Positions 1 to 5,777 of a DNA stretch of 7,638 nucleotides are shown here, one piece after another (position 1 is the stretch's first letter; each line of letters opens with the position of its first letter). Under the pieces are notes generated by a model, which worked only from the letters and a program-made list of their open reading frames with translations, did no database searches and had not been told where the DNA came from. The translations under genes were made by a program, and so were the position numbers. Source of the stretch: Deltaproteobacteria bacterium. Lineage in GTDB: Bacteria; Desulfobacterota; Desulfarculia; Adiutricales; JAGVGV01. The stretch covers positions 1-7,638 of the forward strand of contig JAGVGV010000340.1 of NCBI GenBank assembly GCA_020056895.1, read 5' to 3'.

Positions 1-1444
1 CGATCAGGGGTCCCTGGTCCTTTTCCAGCAAGCGTTGCTCTTCGGGCGAAAGGTCCCACTCCTTGGGGTCCAGGATTTGTTGGGGGGTCATGGCCCGGAA
101 TTCATCCAGCGTGTACCCCAGAGCCTCCCGGGCGGCCGGATTGACTTCGATGAACCGCCCGGACCCGCCTTCCGGAGCTTCCAGATCGTGAAGCAGCACC
201 ATATCCCGGGCCATGTCGAAGAGCTGCCTGTATTTGGCTTCGCTTCGGACCATGGCTTCCCGGACGGTTTTTTCTTCGGTAATGTCTTCCGACCAGGTGA
301 TTACGCCTTGAATCCGGCCGTTGTCGTCCTTCCAGGGAACCTTGACCATGCGGCGCCAGGTGGTCCGGCCGTCCAATTGGACCGTATACTCCGGAACCTC
401 AACACGCGGCTCCCCGGCCAAAATCCTCTGGTCCCAGTGAGGGTTCCGGGCCAGGAGGCGGGGGTAGGGTTCGGGCAGTTCGTCGGCGCTCCGGCCTTGC
501 CACTGGCTGGCTTCGATCTCCAGATCCTCGGCCATCCGGCGGTTGATCAGATGGTATTTCAGTTGATCGTCCTTGACCGAATACCAAAAGGGCAGACTGT
601 CGATCACGGTGGTTAAAAGAGCCTGAGCGTCCCGCTTGTCCCGTTCGGACCGGTACTGGGAGCTCACGTCCAGCACCACGGCTCCCAGAGCCAGGCTGTC
701 GCCCGCCTGGTCCCGAACCGGGAAAAGGGAACCGAAAAAGCAGCCCTGTCCGCCTTCGCGCTGGGGATCGTGGACCGTAACCTGGGCATTGACCAATGGT
801 TGGCCGGTATCCAGCACCTGGCGGGCCAGGGGTTCCACCAACGAGGCCACCGGGCCAAGTACTTCGCCCACGGTCCGTCCCAGATGGGCTTCAAGGCTCG
901 GGCCGTTCATTCGCCTTAGGGCTTGATTCACCCGAAGGTACTTCAGATCCTTGTCCAACAGCGCCAAGCCGGCCGGCGAATATTCAAAAAAAGCATCCAA
1001 AAGGGCTTCACTTCGCCGAAGGGCTTCTTCGGTTTGGCGGCGTTCGGCTTCCACCCGGGCCGTATAAAGGGCCATGTCCAGGGTGATTTTCAGGTCGCGT
1101 TCGGAAAACGGCTTCAAAATATAGCCGAACGGCATGGTCAGCTTGGCCCGTTCCAGCCGCTGATTATCCGCGTACGCGGTGATAAAGACCACGGGGATTG
1201 GCTTGTGGCTTCGGATCCGATGAGCCGCCTCGATGCCGTCCACCTGCCCTTGAAGAACAATATCCATGAGCACCAGATCGGGTTCCAGGCGAAGAGCCGC
1301 TTGGACGGCCTCATCCCCATCGGCCAGAACGGCCAGAACATGGAACCCCAGCCGGTCCAGAATGGCTTGCAGATCGGTGGCGATGATGATTTCGTCCTCC
1401 ACCAGGAGAACGCGCGGCGCCGGTAGGGATGGAAGAATGGGCAT
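1..1444 (-). CDS. Receiver-PAS-PAS-PAS signalling protein, N-terminal part (C-terminus beyond the window)
   Basis: I translated this by hand; the frame is open without a stop from the left edge to an upstream stop near 1498-1500. Numbered from the ATG at 1444, residues about 10-120 form a CheY-like receiver: acidic pocket E16-D17-E18, phospho-acceptor D61 in LMDIVLQG, T89 in FITAY and K111 in ILKPF, so all phosphorylation residues are present. A helical linker (about 122-148) leads to a PAS domain (about 145-262), a second PAS with a PAC-like end (about 268-392, ending ITWSEDITEEK) and the start of a third (from about 400, with FIEVNPAAREALGY). The output module, perhaps a histidine kinase or another effector, is not visible. 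The ATG at 1450 is possible, but GGAG at 1454-1457 is only 3 nt from it and 9 nt from 1444. I infer a cytoplasmic two-component protein: there is no membrane segment in the visible part. Confidence 0.88.
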   Translation of the reverse strand, partial: MPILPSLPAPRVLLVEDEIIIATDLQAILDRLGFHVLAVLADGDEAVQAALRLEPDLVLMDIVLQGQVDGIEAAHRIRSHKPIPVVFITAYADNQRLERAKLTMPFGYILKPFSERDLKITLDMALYTARVEAERRQTEEALRRSEALLDAFFEYSPAGLALLDKDLKYLRVNQALRRMNGPSLEAHLGRTVGEVLGPVASLVEPLARQVLDTGQPLVNAQVTVHDPQREGGQGCFFGSLFPVRDQAGDSLALGAVVLDVSSQYRSERDKRDAQALLTTVIDSLPFWYSVKDDQLKYHLINRRMAEDLEIEASQWQGRSADELPEPYPRLLARNPHWDQRILAGEPRVEVPEYTVQLDGRTTWRRMVKVPWKDDNGRIQGVITWSEDITEEKTVREAMVRSEAKYRQLFDMARDMVLLHDLEAPEGGSGRFIEVNPAAREALGYTLDEFRAMTPQQILDPKEWDLSPEEQRLLEKDQGPLI

Positions 1445-1510
1445 CAGCATGAACTCCGGCAAAAGAATAGGGAAGCGGAAAAGGCCCCACGTTTTTCTCT
1501 AATTTCGCTC

Positions 1511-1539
1511 ATGATAACGCGGGTTATTCCCGAAAGCAA
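1511..1539 (-). promoter_or_regulatory. Possible sigma-70-type promoter for the receiver-PAS gene
   Basis: On the minus strand, TTGCTT (1534-1539) is followed after 17 bp by TATCAT (1511-1516), one base off the -10 consensus; the -35 matches only in TTG. Transcription would start near 1504 and give a leader of about 60 nt. The spacer holds a short inverted repeat, CGGG-N5-CCCG (1520-1532), that could be an operator, but its arms are only 4 bp. Confidence 0.35.
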
Positions 1540-1628
1540 ACCGGAAAAACCGGAAGGGGCGAAACCGCTTGGTCTCGGGCGGCATTGGCGGTCCCTGGGT
1601 TTGGGATGGGGTGGGCTTCGGCGACCGG

Positions 1629-1708
1629 GCTGTCAGCTTTTGCGGAGCGACCGCGCTTATATCGAAAAAATCTATTAAATCCGAATTCCTTCCTTATAAG
1701 CTGACAGC
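1629..1708. repeat. 80-bp segment bounded by a perfect 11-bp inverted repeat
   Basis: GCTGTCAGCTT at 1629-1639 is matched by its exact reverse complement AAGCTGACAGC at 1698-1708. The 58 bp between are strikingly AT-rich from about 1657 to 1697 in an otherwise GC-rich neighbourhood, and start with a small GCGG-N5-CCGC hairpin (1642-1654). The arms do not extend outward. It could be a miniature mobile element, a pair of regulator sites around a promoter, or the closing stem of a non-coding RNA; the sequence does not decide. Confidence 0.5.
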
Positions 1709-1922
1709 GGATCGCTGATCGCGGACAGTTTCTTCCAAAAGCGAAGGGGTTGGACGAAGCCCGAAACCATGGTCGGCGCCCCCCGTAACGAAAGGCATCC
1801 GTGGAGCCCATGAAAACCTTTCCGCGAAGCCGTGGGGAATGCTACCCTTAGGTAAGGCCGCCGGGGCGCTGTTCCCGGCCGGTCCATGCCCCCCCCGGGG
1901 TCCCATCACGGAGTCGGACACG

Positions 1923-2390
1923 ATGCGTTTTCGCTTTTTGTTTCTGGGCAAAACCCGGGTGGAGTATCTGGACCGGGGGTTCAAGGATTATCTCGGCAGG
2001 ATCCAGGCCTATTACCCCGCCGAAGAGGTGGTATTGAAGGCGGCCCGAGTGACGGACGGCCAGGAGGAGGCCATCCGCGACGAAGACACCCGCCGGTTGT
2101 TGGCGGCCATCCGGCCGGACGAGGCCTTCATCCATTTGGACCCCCGGGGGCGGCCCCTGACGTCGGAAGACCTGGCGCACTGGATGAAGGGGCGGATCGA
2201 GGGCGGGTCCAAAGGCATCGCCATCGGTTTGGGCGGCCCGGTGGGATTGTCCAACGCGGCCGGCCGCCGGGCGGACCTGAGGCTCCAGCTTTCCACCTTG
2301 ACCCTGCCCCATGAACTCTGCCGCCTGATCGTGGCCGAACAAATCTATCGCGGCCTCCGCATCCTGGCCGGCCACCCGTATCATCGGTAG
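1923..2390 (+). CDS. rlmH: 23S rRNA (pseudouridine1915-N3)-methyltransferase RlmH
   Basis: RlmH is a small SPOUT-class, SAM-dependent methyltransferase that acts as a dimer on assembled ribosomes and methylates pseudouridine 1915 in helix 69 of 23S rRNA. The 155-residue product has the usual family length. The glycine-rich SAM-binding loop is seen as IGLGGPVG (residues 101-108), and the C-terminal trefoil-knot signature is clear: TLPHELCRLIVAEQIYRG (about 127-144), ending in the invariant AGHPYHR. The frame is open further upstream to 1839, but the ATG at 1923 gives the typical MRFRFLFLGK start and has GGAG 9 nt upstream. It stands alone: the genes on both sides point the other way. In many bacteria it lies near rsfS or nadD, but neither is seen here. 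Confidence 0.97.
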   Translation: MRFRFLFLGKTRVEYLDRGFKDYLGRIQAYYPAEEVVLKAARVTDGQEEAIRDEDTRRLLAAIRPDEAFIHLDPRGRPLTSEDLAHWMKGRIEGGSKGIAIGLGGPVGLSNAAGRRADLRLQLSTLTLPHELCRLIVAEQIYRGLRILAGHPYHR

Positions 2391-2465
2391 GGGAATTTTT
2401 GTGGACCGGCTGGTACGGTCGGACGGAACGATCAGCCCGTCGGGGTCGGCGGATTCCTTTCCTCT

Positions 2466-2747
2466 TCACTCCGCCAGGAACGGCGCGACCACGGCCCGGG
2501 TTTCGTCGCTGGGAACCACGGGCACGATCTCGAAGGTAACCCCGCATCCTCTCCACCCCAGAACCCATTCCTGAAAAAGGCGGGCGTCGTTACATTCCAT
2601 CAACTGGAAGCAACGGCCGAAGTTGGGTTCGATCCAACTGCCCACATACTTCAGCCCGTCCGGCAGCATCCGGCCCTTTTCCTTCACCCGTTCGTACACG
2701 GGGATCATGTCGTGGTCCTTGAACCGTTCGATGACCATGAACAGCAT
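2466..2747 (-). CDS. DUF3303 family protein
   Basis: A 93-residue protein whose start MLFMVIERF, followed by the VYERVKEKGRMLPDGL stretch (about 17-32), a YVGSWIEP segment, and the FQLMECND and FEIVPVVPS segments, matches the DUF3303 family of short single-domain proteins, probably with a ferredoxin-like (dimeric alpha-beta barrel) fold. Its biochemical role is not known to me. There is no signal peptide or membrane segment. The ATG at 2747 is chosen because GGAGG lies 6 nt upstream and the family starts here; the frame is open to 2912, but that extension overlaps the end of the next gene and has unrelated composition. It lies 115 bp downstream of the crotonase gene on the same strand and might be read with it. 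Confidence 0.85.
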   Translation of the reverse strand: MLFMVIERFKDHDMIPVYERVKEKGRMLPDGLKYVGSWIEPNFGRCFQLMECNDARLFQEWVLGWRGCGVTFEIVPVVPSDETRAVVAPFLAE

Positions 2748-2774
2748 GGGCGGCCTCCGCGATAAGTTATTCAA

Positions 2775-2854
2775 CCCGAGTAAATTCGGGCGGGGCCTTG
2801 CTTGGGTTACCCCGTCCGACGACGCATCCAAGGCCAAAGAACAATTTTTGGATG
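2775..2854. repeat. Two inverted repeats between the crotonase and DUF3303 genes
   Basis: CATCCAA (2825-2831) pairs with TTGGATG (2848-2854) around a 16-nt loop, 8 nt beyond the crotonase stop codon. It has no following U-run, so it is at most a 3'-end stabilising hairpin or a Rho-dependent end. Nearer DUF3303, CCCGA-N6-TCGGG (2775-2790) lies about 28 bp before its start codon and could be an operator or leader hairpin. Neither arm is long enough to be sure. Confidence 0.35.
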
Positions 2855-2862
2855 GGTTCCCG

Positions 2863-3624
2863 CTAAAACTTCCCATGCCGGCCGGCGCCGGAAGCGAACC
2901 GGGCGGCGCCATCCACGGTTTCGCCGCTATAGATGGTCTCGAGCCCCAGCGCGAACTCCTTGGCCATGGCGTCGGCCAGGGATCGGTCGTGCTGTTCGTA
3001 CGCGGATCGGCGGTCGTTCATCATGCAGGTCCAAGGAAAGCGGGTCAGAGTCAGGGCCAGGGCTTCGGCCTCGACCCGGGCCCGGCCTTCCGGTACGACC
3101 CGGTTGGCCAGCCCCATGCGCAGGGCTTCATCCGCGCCCACCGGCCGGCCGGTGAGGATCATATCCATGGCTTGAGACAGGCCGATCAGCCGGGGCAGCC
3201 GGACGGAGCCGCCATCGATCAGGGGAACCCCCCACCGCCGGCAAAACACGCCGAAGACGGCCGTTTCCTCGGCCACCCGCAGGTCGCACCAACAGGCCAG
3301 TTCCAGCCCGCCGGCCACCGCGTACCCGGCCACGGCCGCGATCACGGGTTTGGAAAGGAACATTCGCGAAGGTCCCATGGGGCCGTCGCCTTCCGGGTCC
3401 AGCCGGTTGGCCCGGCCTTCCCCAATCCCCTTCAGGTCCGCGCCGGCGCAGAAATGGCCCCCCGAACCGGTCAGCACCGCGACTCGGGCTTCGGAGTCGG
3501 CTTCAAACGCCCGGAACGCATCCGCCAGGGCCTGAGCGGTGGGGCCGTCCACGGCGTTGCGAACTTCGGGCCGGTGGATGATGATGGTGGTCACGGGGCC
3601 GTTCTTTTCGGTCAGGATGTTCAT
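2863..3624 (-). CDS. Crotonase / enoyl-CoA hydratase-isomerase family protein
   Basis: The 253-residue product has the crotonase fold: VRNAVDG near residue 21, the oxyanion-hole segment GGHFCAGADLKGIG (55-68), and a second conserved block with AGGLELACWCDLRVA (104-118) and GVPLIDGGSVRLPRLIG (132-148). E108 in GGLELA matches the first catalytic glutamate of enoyl-CoA hydratase (Glu144 of the rat enzyme). The position of the second (Glu164) is C128 in FGVFCRRWG, so simple hydration of 2-enoyl-CoA is doubtful. I recall this FGVFCRRxGVPLIDGG form as a recurring subgroup, so it is probably not a loss of function. The substrate is an acyl-CoA of unknown kind. The ATG at 3624 has AGGAGG 7 nt upstream; an in-frame extension to 3687 lacks one and overlaps the promoter. 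Confidence 0.9.
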   Translation of the reverse strand: MNILTEKNGPVTTIIIHRPEVRNAVDGPTAQALADAFRAFEADSEARVAVLTGSGGHFCAGADLKGIGEGRANRLDPEGDGPMGPSRMFLSKPVIAAVAGYAVAGGLELACWCDLRVAEETAVFGVFCRRWGVPLIDGGSVRLPRLIGLSQAMDMILTGRPVGADEALRMGLANRVVPEGRARVEAEALALTLTRFPWTCMMNDRRSAYEQHDRSLADAMAKEFALGLETIYSGETVDGAARFASGAGRHGKF

Positions 3625-3656
3625 CGGGAGGCCTCCTGTATTTTGGTCCGTCGCCC

Positions 3657-3687
3657 AATATACATCGCCGCCGCGTTTTTGGGTCAA
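3657..3687 (-). promoter_or_regulatory. Putative sigma-70 promoter of the crotonase gene
   Basis: On the minus strand TTGACC (3682-3687, five of six consensus bases) is followed by TATATT (3657-3662, five of six) at 19 bp, or by TGTATA (3659-3664) at the preferred 17 bp. Transcription would start near 3650 and give a leader of about 26 nt holding the Shine-Dalgarno sequence. The rest of the divergent region to 3810 shows no clear promoter for the sigma factor. Confidence 0.5.
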
Positions 3688-3810
3688 TGATTGTTTTTTA
3701 TCCGAAAATCATGTCACGTTCTCCCTGGCCAAAGAGTCCAAACCGATGTGAGTCGATTTTTTCTTCGTGCCGGGGCCATTAGGGGCTGAAGGGACGGAAA
3801 AGGACGAACC

Positions 3811-4638
3811 ATGGACAACGACCTGGAAATATTGGTGCAGCGGGCCCGGGAAGGGGATCGGGCGGCGCTGGAGGACCTGGTGGCCCGGATTCAGGACCGG
3901 GTGTTCCGGCTGGCCTGCCGGATGCTGGGATCGTCGGCCAACGCCGAGGACGCGGCGCAGGAAATCCTCATCAAGGTTATTACCCACTTAGGCGGGTTCC
4001 GGGGGGAATGCGCCTTTACCACCTGGGTGCACCGGGTGGCGTCCAATCACTTGCTCACGGTACGAAGGAAAATCCAGGCTTCGCCCGAAATCCTGGCCGG
4101 CGGATGGGAGGAACTGACGGCTCCGGGGCCGGGGGATGGGCTTCAGGCTTCGCCGCTGACGCCGGAAGAGGAACTCCTGGCGATGGAATTGAGGATGCAC
4201 TGCGTGGAGGAAATGGTCCGGGGCTTGGACCGCGAAACCCGGATGGCCTATATTTTAGGGGAAGTGTTCGATGTGGACGGCCGGGAAGGAGGATACATCA
4301 TGGATGTTACGCCCGAAGCTTTCCGGAAACGTCTGTCCCGAGGGCGGGCCAAAATCCGGGACCATATGAGCCGGGTGTGCGGCCTGATCCGGCCGGAGAA
4401 TCCCTGTACGTGCGGCCGGCTGGCCCGGAATCTTTCGTCCCTCCGGCCGGAGGCGAAAGCGGACCTCCGCCTGGCCTCATCGGGTTCGGAATCGGTGCGG
4501 CTTTTGGAAAACATGGATGAGCTTCATCGAGTGGCCGAAGTGATCCGGACTCTGCCCACCCCGCCGACGCCTCAGGGGTTCCGGACGTTGATCCAGGACC
4601 TGACGGATTCGGGCCAGTTTCGGCCTTTAATGGATTGA
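3811..4638 (+). CDS. ECF-type sigma-70 family RNA polymerase sigma factor with a C-terminal extension
   Basis: The 275-residue product begins with a sigma region 2 (about 5-85: LVARIQDRVFRLACRMLG, EDAAQEILIKV, TTWVHRVASNHLL), the part that binds core polymerase and the -10 element. An acidic, proline-rich linker (about 90-122) leads to a sigma region 4 (about 123-188, ending FRKRLSRGRAKIRDHM), which reads the -35 element; regions 1.1 and 3 are absent, as in ECF factors. A further 85 residues follow, with three cysteines, C190, C199 and C201, in CGLIRPENPCTC, then a helical tail. I have seen similar Cys-rich ends in other ECF factors; metal or redox sensing is only inference. No anti-sigma factor gene is adjacent. 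AAGGA lies 6 nt before the ATG. It converges on the asparaginase gene. Confidence 0.92.
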   Translation: MDNDLEILVQRAREGDRAALEDLVARIQDRVFRLACRMLGSSANAEDAAQEILIKVITHLGGFRGECAFTTWVHRVASNHLLTVRRKIQASPEILAGGWEELTAPGPGDGLQASPLTPEEELLAMELRMHCVEEMVRGLDRETRMAYILGEVFDVDGREGGYIMDVTPEAFRKRLSRGRAKIRDHMSRVCGLIRPENPCTCGRLARNLSSLRPEAKADLRLASSGSESVRLLENMDELHRVAEVIRTLPTPPTPQGFRTLIQDLTDSGQFRPLMD

Positions 4639-4665
4639 TACTTCAAAAAAAAGAATCAGGCCCGG
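4639..4665. terminator. Weak possible terminator between convergent genes
   Basis: The 17-bp gap between the two stop codons contains a run of eight A on the plus strand, which is a U-run for minus-strand transcripts. Just upstream, inside the end of the asparaginase gene, TCAG and CTGA flank a GC-rich 6-nt loop. The stem is only about 4 bp, so this would be a poor intrinsic terminator. Nothing similar serves the sigma factor gene. Confidence 0.25.
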
Positions 4666-5666
4666 CTGAAAAGGTCGCGGATTTCCGCCGGATTCAGGCC
4701 GGCGCCCAAGGCGGCCATAAGCAGAATGCGGGCTTTGTGGCCAGGCAGCCGTCCGCCCAGGATCACGCCTTTTTGGACCAGATCCGCGGCTCCGCCGGGG
4801 TATCCGTAGATCGGCCGGACGCCTCCGGCCAGGCACCGGGTGGTCAGCACCACGGGCAATCCGTCGTTCGCGGTTTGAGCCAAGGCCTGGACCACGGCCG
4901 GAGGCACGTTGCCGGCGCCGAAGCCCACCACCACCATTCCAGCCGCGCCGGCCTCGCGGGCCGCTTCAATCAGCCGTCCGTCCTGGCCGGGGGCCAGGGT
5001 AATGAGGTCCACGCCCGGTTCCAGACCAGGGGCCGGAACGTGGAAGCGGCGCCCGGGCCGGCGGATCAGATGGACGCCGTCGTCGGCTTCGTACCCCAGG
5101 GGGCCGGCATCCGGAGCGTCGAAGGGATCGATGCCGGTGGAATGGACCTTGGTGACTTCGGAGGCGGCGAAGAGGCGGTCGGCCATGAGGACCGTGACTC
5201 CCACGCCGTCCATGGCGGGATCGGCGGCGGCCCGGATGGCGAACAAAAGGTTCCGGAGGCCGTCGTACCCCAGTTCGCCCAGATAGCGCATGGCCCCGGT
5301 AAAGACCACGGGTTTGGGTCCGGCGAGCAGCAGATCGGCCATGAAGGCGGATTCTTCCATGGTGTCGGTGCCGTGGATGACCACCGCCCCGGAAACGGCG
5401 GGGTCGGCCAGAACGGCTTCCACGTCCCGGGCCAGGCGGAACATGTCCAAAGGCGTCATGTGCGGGCTGGGGATATCGGCCCATTGGACGCCCTTCAGGG
5501 CCACGCCTTCGGTTAGGCCGGCCAGTTCGGCCATCAGGCGGTCAAAGGCCTGGGCCGGGGCCACGCCGGGGGAATCCTTGAGCGGACGCATGCCGCTGGT
5601 GCCGCCGGTGAAAAAGACGGCGGCATGGCGGCGGGGCTGGTTTAAAGCGCGGGGTGATTCGGGCAT
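4656..5666 (-). CDS. L-asparaginase / glutaminase family amidohydrolase
   Basis: The 336-residue product belongs to the bacterial L-asparaginase family, which hydrolyses asparagine to aspartate and ammonia. The first catalytic threonine is T20 in FFTGGTSG, the substrate-binding serine is probably S67 in IPSPHMTP, the second active-site motif is HGTDTMEESA with T100 and D101, and the conserved lysine is K173 in EVTKVHST, before GPLGY (188-192). A C-terminal domain (about 215-336) has the usual VVGFGAGNVP and TTRCLAGGV blocks. With no signal peptide it should be cytoplasmic. The flexible loop after TGGT (residues 24-36) lacks the tyrosine found in E. coli AnsA and AnsB. The ATG at 5666 has no Shine-Dalgarno sequence; a TTG at 5702 in frame has none either, and it overlaps the likely -35 element, so 5666 is preferred. 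Confidence 0.92.
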   Translation of the reverse strand: MPESPRALNQPRRHAAVFFTGGTSGMRPLKDSPGVAPAQAFDRLMAELAGLTEGVALKGVQWADIPSPHMTPLDMFRLARDVEAVLADPAVSGAVVIHGTDTMEESAFMADLLLAGPKPVVFTGAMRYLGELGYDGLRNLLFAIRAAADPAMDGVGVTVLMADRLFAASEVTKVHSTGIDPFDAPDAGPLGYEADDGVHLIRRPGRRFHVPAPGLEPGVDLITLAPGQDGRLIEAAREAGAAGMVVVGFGAGNVPPAVVQALAQTANDGLPVVLTTRCLAGGVRPIYGYPGGAADLVQKGVILGGRLPGHKARILLMAALGAGLNPAEIRDLFSRA

Positions 5667-5673
5667 GGTAAGG

Positions 5674-5702
5674 ATATAACACGGGGGGCGGGGGTTGAAC
5701 AA
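5674..5702 (-). promoter_or_regulatory. Putative promoter of the asparaginase gene, possibly giving a leaderless mRNA
   Basis: Minus-strand TTGTTC (5697-5702) and TTATAT (5674-5679) are separated by exactly 17 bp, almost all C and G. A start site 6-8 nt past the -10 falls at about 5666-5668, on the A of the start codon or just before it. The absence of a Shine-Dalgarno sequence fits a leaderless message. Confidence 0.45.
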
Positions 5703-5706
5703 GCCG

Positions 5707-5777
5707 TTAAAAAATTTGGGGGGGGACTGGAGGCAACCCTTTGTAAAGGGTTACCCCCGTACCTCCCTAATTTTTAA
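5707..5777. terminator. Long imperfect inverted repeat, probable bidirectional terminator
   Basis: The core is a perfect 8-bp stem, AACCCTTT (5735-5742) and AAAGGGTT (5745-5752), with a GT loop. Beyond it G-rich sequence on the left (5718-5734) faces C-rich sequence on the right (5754-5767), and the ends are A-rich (TTAAAAAATTT from 5707) and T-rich (TAATTTTTAA to 5777). Read from the minus strand, the stem is followed by a run of U; the same is true on the plus strand. It overlaps the PGK stop codon (5774-5776), so it should end PGK transcription just before the asparaginase promoter begins at 5702. Confidence 0.75.

Larger units (their letters stand above)
1445..1922. other. Long non-coding region between two divergent genes
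   Basis: About 480 bp with no convincing gene. The open frames here have composition unlike a protein and no ribosome binding site. It contains the possible promoter for the leftward gene, an 80-bp segment bounded by inverted repeats, and near the rlmH end a GC-rich hairpin (GCCGGG at 1860-1865 pairing with CCCGGC at 1874-1879). I compared 1709-1922 by eye with riboswitch signatures I know (cobalamin, SAM, glycine, c-di-GMP, TPP) and recognised none. A 13-codon frame at 1810-1851 is probably chance. A small RNA cannot be excluded. Confidence 0.6.

Noticed and set aside
35..616. A 193-codon plus-strand open frame at the left edge.
   Set aside because: It is antisense to the PAS domains of the receiver-PAS protein, whose minus-strand translation is clearly a real protein.
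1810..1851. A 13-codon open frame as a leader peptide.
   Set aside because: GGAG is only 3 nt from its ATG, and it has no run of regulatory codons.
1839..1922. Longer N-terminus for rlmH.
   Set aside because: The extension is GC-rich leader sequence, while RlmH proteins start at MRFRFLFLGK and GGAG precedes that ATG.
1709..1922. A riboswitch or structured leader ahead of rlmH.
   Set aside because: There are GC-rich hairpins, but no conserved core of any riboswitch I know, and rlmH is not a usual riboswitch target.
1524..1984. Overlapping minus-strand frames of 70-96 codons in the gap before rlmH.
   Set aside because: No ribosome binding sites, arginine/proline-rich random-looking composition, and three frames compete for the same DNA.
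2404..2441. Short inverted repeats (GACCG with CGGTC, GACGG with CCGTC) after rlmH as a terminator.
   Set aside because: Stems of 5 bp with no U-run; expected by chance in DNA of this composition.
2621..2639. A tRNA T-arm-like hairpin, AGTTGG-GTTCGAT-CCAACT.
   Set aside because: It lies inside the DUF3303 coding sequence and there is no acceptor, anticodon or D arm around it.
2623..3690. A 355-codon plus-strand open frame antisense to DUF3303 and the crotonase gene.
   Set aside because: It covers two well-recognised minus-strand genes and has low-complexity composition; a shadow frame.
4635..5516. A 293-codon plus-strand open frame over the asparaginase gene.
   Set aside because: Shadow of the asparaginase gene; Gly/His/Gln-rich and without recognisable motifs.
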